Shown here: in pieces, positions 51,676 to 62,765 of the stretch | How positions within the stretch are numbered: the first letter of the stretch is position 1 | How the letters are laid out: each line of letters starts with the position of its first letter | Source of the DNA: Epiperipatus broadwayi | Lineage: Eukaryota > Onychophora > Udeonychophora > Euonychophora > Peripatidae | DNA: 64,000 nucleotides | Assembly (NCBI GenBank): GCA_028023455.1 | Contig: JAQFVV010000021.1 | Span: forward strand, 2,285,351-2,349,350 | Direction of reading: 5' to 3' | Position numbers and translations under genes: made by a program | The notes under the pieces: generated by a model | Told to the model about the DNA's origin: nothing | The model's database searches: none | The model's input: only the letters and a program-made list of their open reading frames with translations

Positions 51676-54094
51676 TGAAAGCAATATAATTAATTTGTGT
51701 ACATAGATAAGAAATGCAAGATATTAAATTGATTATTAATATAAACTGTGATGAAATAACAGAAAACTAATTAACGAACGGAACCCACATTGCTAAGGAT
51801 AAATAACCAAATATATTACACTCCAGAGAACAATAGAGCAAAACAGTTAAGGGCAGATTAACCAGAAAAAACAAAGAGGAATAACCAGCTTCACATCTAA
51901 AATGTCACCAAAAGGAAGCTGAAATGGCCTTCATGTTGAGTCAATTCCAGATGAAAGTTCCAAAGTGGGATCTAGTTACACTTACGCACTTACAAGTCTT
52001 GATTATCGTTTTGATTATCCCTGGAGTTTTCACAATGTACTGTTATTTATTATCTGTATTGAAATTAATGTATTTAGCATAGCTTAGTAATTAAATATAT
52101 AATCAGACCCACTTTGCTCTGATGATTTCTTATATATTTGATGCTATGGATTATACTCTTGGTTATAGCCACAATTGTTAGGAGAGTTCAACCATAGCAG
52201 ATATACAGACACAGTATTACTTGAACTAAACTATGCACAATACTAGATCACAGAACACAAATAATCACCTGGGTTGAAAAGAAGGTAGAAAGCATGCAAA
52301 CAGTATGAACAAATTAAATAGAAAAACAAGAAGATTATGGGTGACAGCATACTTGGAGATAGGCAAATTTCATGTTAACATTTTCTATGAGTGTCCAGCT
52401 ATATAAAGAATATAAAAACATATTTCATTGTTAATAAAATTGAAGGCAACATGATAAAAATTGTCACATTACTCCTATTTGGAAAACAAGAGTAATAGGT
52501 TGCAAACTGATTGTTCAAACCTGATATTGTTATAATCCAATAGATGGAGTAATTACCACTCAGACATTAATTACCTTTATTTGGACAATGGATGACAAAT
52601 AGGGGAAGGGGGTAGAATGATGCAGAGATTATTATGCTGCATTAAAGAATTTGGCAAAAAATTATACATATGGAAACTATTTTGGGAAAGTGCTGCTTGA
52701 ACAGTTTTTGGCCAATGAAAAACTTGATCAACAATTATTAACTACCACTGATCTGTCATAAGCTAAGATTATCAAAAAAGACTCTGCCTATCAGTTAATA
52801 CTAAGTATTGCCAAAGAGTATCAATGAATAAACGTGGAAGATCCCAATTAAACTACACTTCTCAAAACAGTTAAGGCTGAAATACTGTAAAAAGAAAAAT
52901 TTGAAATACTATCATTGTGGAAGATCTGAACACAAAGCACATGAATTCAACTGTAAAGAAATGAAGTGTAAAGCCGTGACAAGGTCAGCCATATAGTGAA
53001 AGTCAACCACCGTAAATTTATGAAGCATATAAACAAAAAACCTGCAGGATGGAATGCTGGGAAATCAGAAAATATTACTGAAATCAACATGGTCAACATT
53101 GATAATTACCTAGTACAAAATGCTGTCAGTATGTATTTGTGATAGTTTAGTTAAAATGGAGATTGATGGTGGAGCTGAGGTGTCTATCATGTCTCAGAGG
53201 GAATGATATAAGTAAACAGATTAAAGATCATTCAAAATAGCAAAAACTGAACTAAAAGCTAAAATTGCAAATGGAACATTCCATAAATTTTGTAGATGTG
53301 GTTATATAATGGTAGTGATAAATAACCATCAGTAAAAGTTAAATTTTATATATAGTCAAGGTTAACTTAGCCCCCACAATTGGTAGAAAATGGTTCACTC
53401 TATTTGTGATCAAAATAAGTATGATCATTATTGAAAAAGAAATGTATGTTAAATTCTCAAAATTATCTGGGGCTAAGCAAAAAAAAAAATAAACACTTCA
53501 CAGGTTGAAATAGAAATTTGGAAAGGAGTAACCTTGGAATTAGAAGCAATCCAATAAATTTGTGTATGTAGATAAGAAACCTAATGAATTCACTTTGCTG
53601 CCAAATATAAACTATAAGGAGATAACAATAACTATTGATTAGTGGAATCTGCATTGCTAAGTATAGATAACCAAAAGTAATAACTATTAATTTCTCCAGA
53701 GAACAAAAGAGCAGTGCAGTTAAAAGGTGATTAACTACAAGAAAGTGAAGGGAAGACCTAGAATCACAGATGATGTGTCACTAAGAAGAAGGATCTTCAC
53801 TCGTCTTCATATTCAGTCAATTCCAGATGAAGGTTCAAAAGTGGAATCTAGAAACCATTAAGAGCTGTCCCAGTCTTGATTATCATTTTGGAAAGCCTAA
53901 GGGTTTTCACATTGTATTGTAAGTAATTTGTACATATTGCTTGAAGCTAACCAATATTAGTTATCTGTGTTTAGTCTAGCCTAGTAATTAAATATCTAAT
54001 CAAATCTACTGCACCTTAAGGATTTGTTATTTATGCTACTGATTCATACTCTTAATTATATAGCCATGATTGTTTTGGGAGTTTGGATACAGCA
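51676..54094 (+). mobile_element. Ty3/gypsy-type LTR retrotransposon, decayed and pol-deleted
   Basis: Two diverged direct repeats of about 520-550 bp, at about 51,676-52,199 and 53,543-54,094, are LTRs. Shared blocks include TAGATAAGAAA, CTCCAGAGAACAA, CAATTCCAGATGAA, GTCTTGATTATC, TAGTAATTAAATAT and a TATAGCCA / ATTGTT end. The internal region of only about 1.3 kb carries a Gag remnant and the start of protease but no reverse transcriptase or integrase. LTR divergence, stops and loss of pol show an old non-autonomous copy. It is in the sense orientation of complexin. Confidence 0.82.
52640..53420 (+). pseudogene. Gag and protease remnant of the LTR element
   Basis: A Gag-like stretch near 52,672-52,745 reads YGNYFGKVLLEQFLANEKLD and continues DQQLL, as in the retrotransposon Gag core. 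A degenerate zinc knuckle at about 52,905-52,955 (YYHCGRSEHKAHEFNC) has lost expected cysteines. An aspartic-protease start, MEIDGGAEVSIMS, lies at 53,156-53,194. There the usual D-T/S-G triad reads D-G-G (Asp codon 53,165-53,167), so it would be inactive even without the flanking stops. GRKWF near 53,381 resembles the downstream GR-W-L protease block. Multiple frameshifts. Confidence 0.75.
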
Positions 54095-54764
54095 AATGCA
54101 AAAATAAAAAAATGTATCAGTAGAAAAACAAATATAAAAAATAGCATTGACTTGAAGAAATGTTTATCAAAATGCTGAATAAACCAAATTTCTTTATGAT
54201 CTAGTTAACATAAATAATGAATTTATTTTTTTCTTTTAATTGCTTTTTTAAGCAACTAATATTGTAGAATGTTCTGTTTGGTTAAGTGCTGTGGAAAAAT
54301 GGTAGGTTTCGGTGTCACGATCCATAGATCGACTTTCAGCTCTCTGGCCTTCAAACTACTTAGATTTCCTTAGGATTAAATCATTTAATTATGTAATTTT
54401 TCACTACTCTATAGTATTGAATTAAAGCAATATTTGCTGCAAGTAAATATAAGCAATAACTGAAATTTAATTTTTCTTTAATTAATAATCTTTCAAATGC
54501 AACAAATGCAGAAATGTTTTTAAGCAGTTTTCCTTTTTATTTTTATGCTACTTAAATTACTTTCTGAAATTTGTAAAATTGCTAATTCAAAAATACTCAA
54601 CAATAAGAATTTTTCAACAAGATTCTTATTTATATTTTTACGTATATTTTGACAATAAATAAAATATTCAATTGCTTATAAAAAAAATCAATTATGCATA
54701 TCCCCCTCTTTTTAAAATTAATGCCAATTTTCGGGGTTTCTTAAATAAATTAAATAATTATTAT
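54095..54764 (+). other. Predicted intron 2, AT-rich DNA
   Basis: No exon recognised; low-complexity AT content. Confidence 0.45.
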
Positions 54765-55148
54765 AAATAGAGGGATTTGAACATAGGATTTTTAGTTTAT
54801 ATTTCTCCTCCATTCTTTTCAACTCAAACAACCAATACACATAACAACACTCATGCAATAAAGATAAATGATATCCAATATACCTATTTCATGCTGAACC
54901 AGCACTCATCAGTTGACCAGATCATAAGCTCCCACACATATTTACAATCAGTGCTCAGCTTATGTGTGGGAGACTGACTATGATATGGTCCAACTGATGA
55001 ATGCTGATTCTGCATGAAATACATATATTGGAAATCATTTATCATTTTGCATGGGTATGGTCATGTGTATCGGTTGTTTGAGATGGAGTGGAGGATGAAT
55101 ATGGACTGAAAATCCAAAGTTCAAATCCCTCTATTTACTATAGGAAAT
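54765..55148. repeat. Foldback repeat, family B (copy with both arms)
   Basis: The left end TAAATAGAGGGATTTGAAC mirrors the right end GTTCAAATCCCTCTATTTA. Arms of about 180 bp stay paired through TCTCCTCCATTC / GAGTGGAGGATGAA, AACAACCAATACACAT / ATGTGTATCGGTTGTT and TCCCACACATA / TATGTGTGGGA. The loop is about 15-20 bases. It is the clearest copy of family B. Confidence 0.88.
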
Positions 55149-55850
55149 CGCTATTAATTTTTTTAAGTGATTTATTTTATTTTATATAGTAGTAAAAATG
55201 GAAATAGCAGCTAAAATTCTTATATATTTATATTACAAATATAAATATTTACTTAATTACAAGAATTGTATTTTTTTTTTACTTTGTAGTAAACTACTGT
55301 TTATTATCAATATGAAATGTATTTTTCATGATCTGTTCTTAATACCATCTATACAAAAATCTATCTAGCTATTTGTTTTTGGCCTGCACATTAAACGTGT
55401 ACACGCACATTAATTTATATAATTAACAAGAGATTAGGTATTGTTATATGTTATAATCTTGCTTGAAAAAAAATTGCTGCCATTTTAGAAAAAGTTGCTT
55501 AAAACATATGTATATATGTGCTTGTACAATCAATGTTTTACTCCTTATGTTTCATCAAAAACGTTTGCAAAGAAATGACATATCTATCTGTATAAATAAA
55601 ATATACAATCAAAATTCAAAACAAAAAAAAAAATAAAGCATGTAAATCTCGGATTTAACATCTAAGCTGTATAAAATATTAAAAAGTATATATAAAATTG
55701 CATAATTCAAATTCAAAAAGAAAATAAAAAAAATTGAATAGAAGAAAAAAATTTGAATGAAACTGAATCATAAATATTCCTAGAAAATTTTGTTATCTAG
55801 AAATCATAGAATACTTTTAAACAATATGAATATTTTTTTTTATCTTTCAG
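55149..55850 (+). other. Predicted intron 2, AT-rich DNA
   Basis: Nothing recognised. Confidence 0.45.
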
Positions 55851-55958
55851 GATTATTATTATTATTGTTGTTGTTATTGTTGTTGCTGTTGCTGTTGTCT
55901 GTTGTCTGTTGTTGCTGTTGTTGTTGTTGCTGTTGTTGTTATTGTTGTTGTTGCTGCT

Positions 55959-55990
<32 letters not shown>

Positions 55991-56069
55991 TGCTGTTGTT
56001 GTTGTTATTATTATTATTATAATGATGATGATGGTGGTGGTGGTTGTTGTTGGTGGTGATGATGATGTT
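55851..56069. repeat. Compound trinucleotide array (ATT/TTG/CTG/ATG/GTG)
   Basis: About 70 triplets run continuously in blocks: ATT, mixed TTG/CTG, ATT, ATG, GTG, TTG, GTG, ATG. The apparent poly-Cys, poly-Leu/Val and reverse poly-Ala/Thr/Gln frames come from the repeat. Neighbouring blocks differ by single-base steps from the same triplet frame. A CAG precedes it (TTTCAG at 55,846-55,851), but no coding exon is supported. Confidence 0.92.
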
Positions 56070-56439
56070 TCAAATGGTAAACTTTTTATTGACACTCAAA
56101 ATGGTTAGATAAGTTACATTTGAAAACATGAGGTCTTAGATACAAATTGATCCATGAGATTACATACATGAGAAAGCTTTACAATCTTAATAGTGATAGG
56201 AAAGAAAACATGATTTACATTAATTAAAATAAAAATAATTATTACATAGCAAAATACACATGTTAAATTAGGTTTACATAAAAATTGTAAATGTGATATT
56301 GAGAAAAATATGTGAAAACATATGATAATATGAGCGAGAACATATGGAGAAGTTGAAGTTGGTGTCAGATTAACATAGGGTCTATAAAAATTGGGCTCAT
56401 TTGTTACACGAGTTTCCATGTGAAAACAAATGAAAAAAT
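56070..56439 (+). other. Predicted intron 2, unassigned
   Basis: The minus-strand frame 56,114-56,419 (101 codons) has no recognisable domain and no splice signals I trust. Left unassigned. Confidence 0.4.
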
Positions 56440-56895
56440 ACTGGTCAGTATAAATTACATTTTGGAAAAATGGAAAAATACCAGTTCTGGATAAACTGTA
56501 TCATGGGAGAATGAAAAAAATAGTATGCATGAATTTATCTGGGGAAAAACAGAAAAATAGTAGCCAGCATGAATTTCATCCTGGGAAAATACTAGTTCAG
56601 TATGGATTGCATCTCGGAGAAATGGAGCAACACTAGTCAGCCTGAACCATATTCTGGGAAAATGGAAAAACACCAATTATCATGCATTGCATCTTGGGAA
56701 AATGTACAAACCTTGATTTGCATAAATTGCATCTGGGGAAAATGGAAAAAAACTTGTTGGCATAAATTGCATCTTGGAAAAATGGAAAAAGACTAGTTCG
56801 CACAAGTTGCACTTTGGGAAAATGGAAACTGCTAGTCAGTATGAACTGCATCTTGGGAAAATGGAAAAACACCCATTATCATATATTTGCATCCT
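56440..56895. repeat. Minisatellite, about 40-bp period, about 11 units
   Basis: The core GCATCTTGGGAAAATGGAAA recurs with GGG positions near 56,464, 56,505, 56,542, 56,583, 56,615, 56,656, 56,696, 56,736, 56,776, 56,816 and 56,855. Spacing is 37-42 bases, except one 32-base unit. Units are diverged, and open frames on both strands across it come from the period. Confidence 0.88.
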
Positions 56896-57764
56896 TTAAT
56901 AGTGATGGCATTGAGCACATTCTTTGGGTTGAAGCTTGAGAACATGCAATTGTTATACAGGAAAAAAACTACGATTTGCTGCAGGATTATAATTATTGAA
57001 TGTTTAAAACTAGGTTGCCATCTTTATTTTATTTCTCATGTTGGTCAAAAATAAATGTGATTAATTTTTTTTTACGTGCGCACATGGAAATTTTAAAAAA
57101 AGGATGCTATGTAATCAACTTTTATTCAATCTTTAATAAGGTATAAAATTTACCAAGATTGATGCAGAAGCTCTTGGAATGAAATAGTGACAGGACTAAG
57201 ATTTGCTGCTGCATTTAATTATTATTATTCAACAATATACTTTATTGACTAAAAGATATGTTATATAGGTTTTACAAATATTTTACAAGGGTTTTGACAA
57301 GATTATAAATACATTTCAAGTACAATGACTGTTTGCTATTATATGCATTTGATTAACATTGCTGATTAGAGTATAATTATATGAATATTGGTAATTGCAC
57401 ATTATTGTGTGTAAATGATCCTTTTTTGTACCACATAGTATTGGATATGTTCATCACCTTTGAATTAAAGTTCAATTGATCTGAGCTTGACTGGTCCAGT
57501 TAGATAGCCTTTTTTGGTATTGAACTATTATAATGAGTGTCTGGAACATAGTATTTACGTCTAGTTGTATTATTAAGCAGATTCCAAGAAGGTTGTTAAT
57601 TCTACCTGCAGTAGTTGTTGAAGCTTGTAGGTTGGACTGTTCTCTAATGAGGTGATCAGGTAGCTGCAAAAATGTCTGGGGTGTAATTCTTTATAGAATG
57701 TTGTGATGTTGATTCTTTTTAGTAATAGTTCTATCTTTTATTATTGGAGTAATAATTTTTCTTT
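56896..57764. other. Unassigned; possible retroelement 3' remnant on minus strand
   Basis: 57,215-57,300 and 57,440-57,720 have mixed composition. The minus-strand frame 57,472-57,669 (LPDHLIREQSNLQASTTTAG near its start) is less biased than random frames here. I do not recognise the family. Confidence 0.3.
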
Positions 57765-57870
57765 CATATCTTTTTCACACTGTGTATATCAATTGCATGA
57801 AATGGATTGGAGGATGATTAGAATGAAAAATCCTGAGTTCAAATCCATCTAATTATGTATATAGGAATTA
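57765..57870. repeat. Family B repeat, single arm
   Basis: GAAATGGATTGGAGGATGATT followed by CCTGAGTTCAAATCCATCTA matches the family B right end. No partner arm nearby. Confidence 0.65.
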
Positions 57871-58224
57871 TTAGCAAATTACAAACTTAGAATTATTATT
57901 GTTTTTGTAACTTTCTTGCCAATCTATACTTAAATTGCTTTATACCATCACTAATTCTCTTTTATATTATTTTACAGAATTCCAGACTTTCAATTCTTCT
58001 TAATAGATGTTTTAAAATTATTTGTACATTTCTTCTTTTCTTTATACATTATTATTGTATCCTTTAAAAAGTTAGTGATGAAGTACAGCTTTTTTATATC
58101 AGTTATCTATGTATGGAGCAGTTCTTAATAGAATATCGGTTATTTTCCTACAGATTTCAGTGAAGTTTGAATCTTTTTTGTTACTATTTTAAAACAGATT
58201 TAATTCTAAAGCACTAGGTAACTT
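57871..58224 (+). other. Predicted intron 2, AT-rich DNA
   Basis: Nothing recognised. Confidence 0.4.
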
Positions 58225-58405
58225 GCTTATAAAACAGGCAAAAACTTTCCATATAGTAATGCAACCTTGTGCTAACCAGAGTAATCAATTGATTACTTTG
58301 GTTAGCACAAGATGGCACTATTATATGGAGAGTTTTTGCCTGTTTACTAACAGTTATGTGCTAGCATGGGATGGTGATCATGTGATGTTTAATAGTTTAA
58401 CTTGC
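58225..58405. repeat. Family A foldback (copy 7, compact hairpin)
   Basis: AAACAGGCAAAAACTTTCCA at about 58,230 mirrors GGAGAGTTTTTGCCTGTTT at 58,333-58,351. The arms meet at CAGAGTAATCAATTGATTAC with essentially no loop. The family end ATGTGCTAGCATGGGATGGT follows, then GATCATGTGATG. Confidence 0.85.
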
Positions 58406-58431
58406 TTATATTGAATATTTCTTATATTTGT

Positions 58432-58560
58432 AAGTAGAGGGATTGAACTCAGAAATTTCTCAGTATATTTGTCCTCCACTCCATCTCAAGCAACCAAAAC
58501 ACATGACCACATTTATGTGAAAAAGATACATGATCCCCAATATACAGTTTTTCAATCAAA
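58432..58560. repeat. Family B repeat, single arm
   Basis: GTAGAGGGATTGAACTCAGA, then CCTCCACTCCATCTCAAGCA and ACATGACCACAT match the family B left arm. The partner arm is missing. Confidence 0.7.
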
Positions 58561-58685
58561 TGGATAGTTGATAGTTCAAAGGATGAAATGATTGAAGCCT
58601 TCCCATTAAAGTTTGAGAAATTACTACCTCAATATAAACCGAGCACTGATTATATAGAAATAAAACAAATGAACTACTTCTTTTT

Positions 58686-58833
58686 AAAACTTGCTTTTTA
58701 TATGACTATAATAATGATAGAGAAATTCAACATTTTGACTATTTCATATAGTCTTTTTCAAGGTACACTAAAATAAAATATATATAATAATAAATATCAC
58801 ATATTCCAAAAAGTCATATAAAAAGCAAGTTTT
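58686..58833. repeat. 22-bp perfect inverted repeat
   Basis: The 22-mer beginning AAAACTTGCTTTTTATA at 58,686-58,707 is exactly complementary to 58,812-58,833, with 104 bases between. This could be a small MITE or foldback. The second copy directly abuts the direct repeat at 58,834. Confidence 0.8.
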
Positions 58834-59321
58834 AACTGAAGCACACAGGCTTATCATATACCTGGGTTTATCTATGTAATATATAGGGTATATGAGCACA
58901 GACTTTCACACGACACACCCTCTCCACACTATCTCATAACACTGATACACTTGAACACATATATGTTGAAAAGATAAATAATCACCAATATCTGTATTTC
59001 ATGCTAAAACAGCAATCATCAGTTGATCCAGATTACCATCTCTACACATATATGCTATAAGTGCTCAGATATATATTAAGATAGCCAATCCTCATACTTT
59101 AATGGACAGGCTCCAATCTACTCAACACTCCAACTCTTCAACCGTCCATCCAATTGAAAATCAGATGATGGAATGCTCAAAGGCCACCCTAAGGCCAAGA
59201 TTCTTGTCACACCCATGTTGACCTAAAGTCAATCTGACCCCTCATACACAGGACATAATCCATTTAATACAAGGGATGGGAGACATCTCTACTATGTAAT
59301 AACTGAAACACACAGGCTTAT
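58834..59321. repeat. Family B-related repeat between 21-bp direct repeats
   Basis: AACTGAAGCACACAGGCTTA plus T (58,834-58,854) and AACTGAAACACACAGGCTTA plus T (59,301-59,321) differ at one base. They flank 446 bases containing family B blocks (ACTATCTCATAACACTGATA, ATCACCAATATCTGTATTTC) and a less AT-rich 59,090-59,280 portion also found in diverged form at 62,640-62,730. Confidence 0.72.
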
Positions 59322-59399
59322 TATTAAAAAGGAGTTCGTTTGTTTTATTCATATATTGGATATTTATGAACTATTTTGGAAAAAAGAACTGTGTGATCG

Positions 59400-59605
59400 A
59401 TATATTAAATTATTGATTTGTGTATGTGGAAGATTATGATCTGGCCCATCTGATGGGCGCTGTTTCTGCACGAAATACGACTATTGGGAATCATGTATCT
59501 TTTTTGCATGTGAGTGGTCATGTTTATTGGTTGCTTGGGATGGAGTAGATAACGAATAGAACGAAAAATCCCCAGTTCAAATGACTCTACTCACATATTT
59601 AAAAC
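59400..59605. repeat. Family B repeat, right arm
   Basis: GTGGAAGATTATGATCTGGC, CATGTGAGTGGTCATGTTTA and CCCAGTTCAAATGACTCTAC match other family B right arms. No left arm follows the same spacing. Confidence 0.7.
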
Positions 59606-60854
59606 GATGTGTAAATCTAATTCAAATTCATTAGAAGATTTTCGAAGATTAGGTTTACAGTATTAATTTTTAATACTATCTTTCTTATTAGCTTTTGTTC
59701 TGTAGAGATAAAAAAAATTAAGACATTATTACTGTATATATATATAATATTCAGAATTATCTGATAGGTTTAATATGTTATTGACTTTTTAAGATTTGAA
59801 TTTTTAAGAAGCATTATAAAAATTTAGTCGCGTATTTCGCCTAGCATTCATTTTCTACATTTGATTATTATCATTAATTTTAATTAAATGAGACAAAAAA
59901 TAGATTCTTTCACATACTTTTTTATACTTCGTTAACTCAAAAAAATAGCAATATTTTGATTCATGATTTTAACTTCTAATTGCTGTATTGAAATTATTCT
60001 TGATGATTGGTCAAAAAAAAAGTCTGCCTTAAAAAAGAGAAGTTTCTTTGCGATGATTTCGTAGCGTTGTGTTTTTTGTTCCCTTTTAAATAAAATCTTT
60101 TCCTCGTTTTTTATAACAAAAAATAAAATCTAAATTACAGTCATTTATGTTTCAACTTTTTATCTAGAAGATTATTATAACAGATTTCATTGAATTATTT
60201 AAATGAGATTTAAACTGCGATTGTGTTTCATTTTGCAGAAAGATGAACGATCGTTTCATATGAAAAAAATGTATTACAGATAAAAGATGGTGCCGTGCCT
60301 TTCTACTAACAAATTACAAATTATTTTCACGTAATTAATCTTCCTGATACACTTTTTTAATTATATAAATTTAAATTTGCTACTTTTTTTGCTTTAAATT
60401 GGTACATCTGATAATTTACAAAAACAATCTTATATATACAACTATATCATATAATACTCAATTGTCCAAACACTTTACTACCATTACAGTGCTTTATTTC
60501 TCACCCTTTTCCTATATGCTCCATGTATCCACTCATATATCTATATCAGTGTTTCTTCTCTCTTCTTATCCAAGCTCTATTTCCAGTATTCCTTAGCAGA
60601 CGTTTGTACATTGTTATAATATATATTTTTTTCAAATGTCATTAAGTCGATATCAGTGATTATAAGAATATCAATTTCTGTAGAACAGTTTATTAGCTTG
60701 ATTTTTCACTTACTCAAAGATACATTTATTGTTGTAATTATCATCATCGTCCTTCCCTGTCAATTTTTCATAGCATTATATATTTTATTAGTGAGTAGTA
60801 TGCCCAAAATAGAATAAGTTTAATCTGATCATTTGTGCTTCAAATCCTAATATG
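59606..60854 (+). other. Predicted intron 2, AT-rich DNA
   Basis: No exon found. At 60,229-60,243 a CATTTTGCAG|AAAGATGAAC looks like an acceptor, but the ATG frame stops after five codons beyond the start. Confidence 0.45.
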
Positions 60855-61640
60855 ATAAACCAGAATAACATTCAATGACCACCATTTCTTATGCTTACAC
60901 AATGTGTTAACACAGTAGCAACTTTCTTTATACAGTATGTCCACCTAGTGCGAGCCATAGTAATCAGTGGATGCTAAAAGGCTAATGCCTCAAAATCCCT
61001 ATCTAATGCATACTCATCAAATATCTCCAGACTAGTTTCTAGCCTATTGCTTTCATCAATAAGATGCCTTGATCTTGAGAGCATGGCACCTAGATCTTTG
61101 GAGTTAAGGCTTTCCTCCAGCAGCCAGCCACCTTTTACTTTTATAGTTAACTATAAAGCTTTGAATTCAAACTGAAAACACAATATTGTTTTCAATCCAA
61201 GCTCATTCCTTTGTATACTCATATAGATCTGAACTCAGTTCAGTATCTGTATATTTTAGTGTCTTTTGGTATTTTAATAAGTGTAGTCATCAATAACCTT
61301 CGGCTAGGAACAGTACTAAACCATTATAACATAACATAGCCTCCATTTCTTATCTGTACATAATCTGCTAACATAGTAACAACTTTTTCCATACAACACA
61401 CATTGGCACCAATGCTAACCATAGCAATCAAAAGATGCTGGAAAATTAGTGGTCATTGGAATGATGCATTAGATCCAAAAATCTGGGTTCGGTGCTTTCA
61501 GGTTCAAGTTGCCTCACATGAAAATAAAGCTAGAAAATAATCTGGGGGTATTGGATGAATAGGCACTAGGCAGGGATCTTGATGCATTAAGCTTCAATGA
61601 TTTCTATGGCTTGCACTAGGTGGCCAAATAAGCTGCTACT
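60855..61640. repeat. Family A foldback (copy 8, diverged)
   Basis: Left-arm blocks ACCATTTCTTATGCTTACAC, GCGAGCCATAGTAATCAGTGG, CATACTCATCAAATATCTCC and the internal region (CTTTTACTTTTATAGTTAAC...) are followed by inverted blocks. These include TGCATTAGATCCAAAAATCT and GGGGGTATTGGATGAATAGG, and the repeat ends near GGCTTGCACTAGGTGGCC. It has the full A architecture with more substitutions than copies 1 and 3. Confidence 0.78.
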
Positions 61641-62092
61641 GTACATTTTAATATGATCTATTATTTATATATTTTCCTTGCTATCCATAAAATGCAATAT
61701 CTTTTTTATCACCACAATCTTAAAAATGCAATATTTTTCCCATCGTTCATTTTCAGTATCCAACTTTCACCACTATAGAGTTATAGAAAAAATTGTAATT
61801 TAAACAATATTTATCTTGTAATGAACTTGTTAAAATTCATGATGTGACACTCAATTTTGAGTTGTTGGAATAAGAACAGGAATCTATTTTATTTTGACCA
61901 CTCTAGAGCCACCTATTTTAATTCTTAAATAATTAACAGGCAATCCTTTTGTATATTCAGCCTTACTTCAGGCAATTAGCCACCTTTAAGTGAAGAGATG
62001 GAAAATGGCCATTATACAAAAAGCAATCTGGAAATAAGGATATAATACTTTAGTTTACACCAATCAGACTTATCATAATATATTTGTGGAAT
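61641..62092 (+). other. Predicted intron 2, AT-rich DNA
   Basis: Nothing recognised. Confidence 0.4.
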
Positions 62093-62305
62093 AGAGCAAA
62101 TAAAATAAAATACTCCTCCCTTGGGGATGTTAAAACTAAGCAGATAAGTTTTATGATATTTTTCTTTAATATAGTGATGTTAGAATAAATTGCATTGTAG
62201 AGCAAATAGAAAAAATTACCACTCCTCTTGGGAATGTTAAAACTAAGCAGAAAAGTCTTATGATATTTTCTTTAATATAGTGATGTTAGAACATTTTGCA
62301 TTATA
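62093..62305. repeat. Two-copy tandem duplication, about 106-bp period
   Basis: AGAGCAAATA starts each unit (62,093 and 62,199). Both contain ATGTTAAAACTAAGCAGA and TCTTTAATATAGTGATGTTA. Units differ at several bases. Confidence 0.88.
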
Positions 62306-62444
62306 TATATGGCTATCAATGACAGACTATCATTAATGATGTACTTGTGTTTTTGACGCAATTGAAGTAATCTTTTCTTTATTTATGTGATTGTGGACAA
62401 AAAGCTTAATATACATACTTATAATATTTACTTATTTATATCCT

Positions 62445-62765
62445 ATATAGGGGATTTGAACTCAGACTTTCACGAACCCACCAACTATCCACACTATCTC
62501 ATACAACTGATATACATGACCACACACATGTAGAAAAGATAAATAATCACCAATATACATATTTCATGCTAAAACAATACTCATCAGTTGGTCCAGATTA
62601 TCATCTTCTGCACATATATATAATTAGTGCTCAGTTTATATTAAGATAGCAAATCTTCACACTTTAATGGACAGTCTTCAATCCACTCTAACCTCCAACT
62701 TTTCAGCCACCCATATCATTGAAAATCTGAGTTCAAATCCCCTATATTTACAATTAAGCCCCAGG
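62445..62765. repeat. Family B foldback (copy with both ends)
   Basis: The left TATAGGGGATTTGAACTCAGA mirrors the right CTGAGTTCAAATCCCCTATA. Internal blocks CATACAACTGATATACATGA and CCAATATACATATTTCATGC belong to the left arm. The right arm is mostly replaced by sequence shared with 59,070-59,150. Confidence 0.8.

Noticed and set aside
55790-56108. Poly-Cys, poly-Val/Ala and reverse poly-Thr/Ala frames
   Set aside because: All are generated by the trinucleotide array. A CAG acceptor-like word before it is not enough to call an exon.
56455-56872. Possible C2H2 zinc-finger-like array on either strand
   Set aside because: The period is about 40 bases, not 84, and there is no C-x2-C / H-x3-H spacing.
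60229-60260. Alternative start exon (TTTTGCAG then AAAG ATG)
   Set aside because: The frame stops after a few codons and no donor follows.
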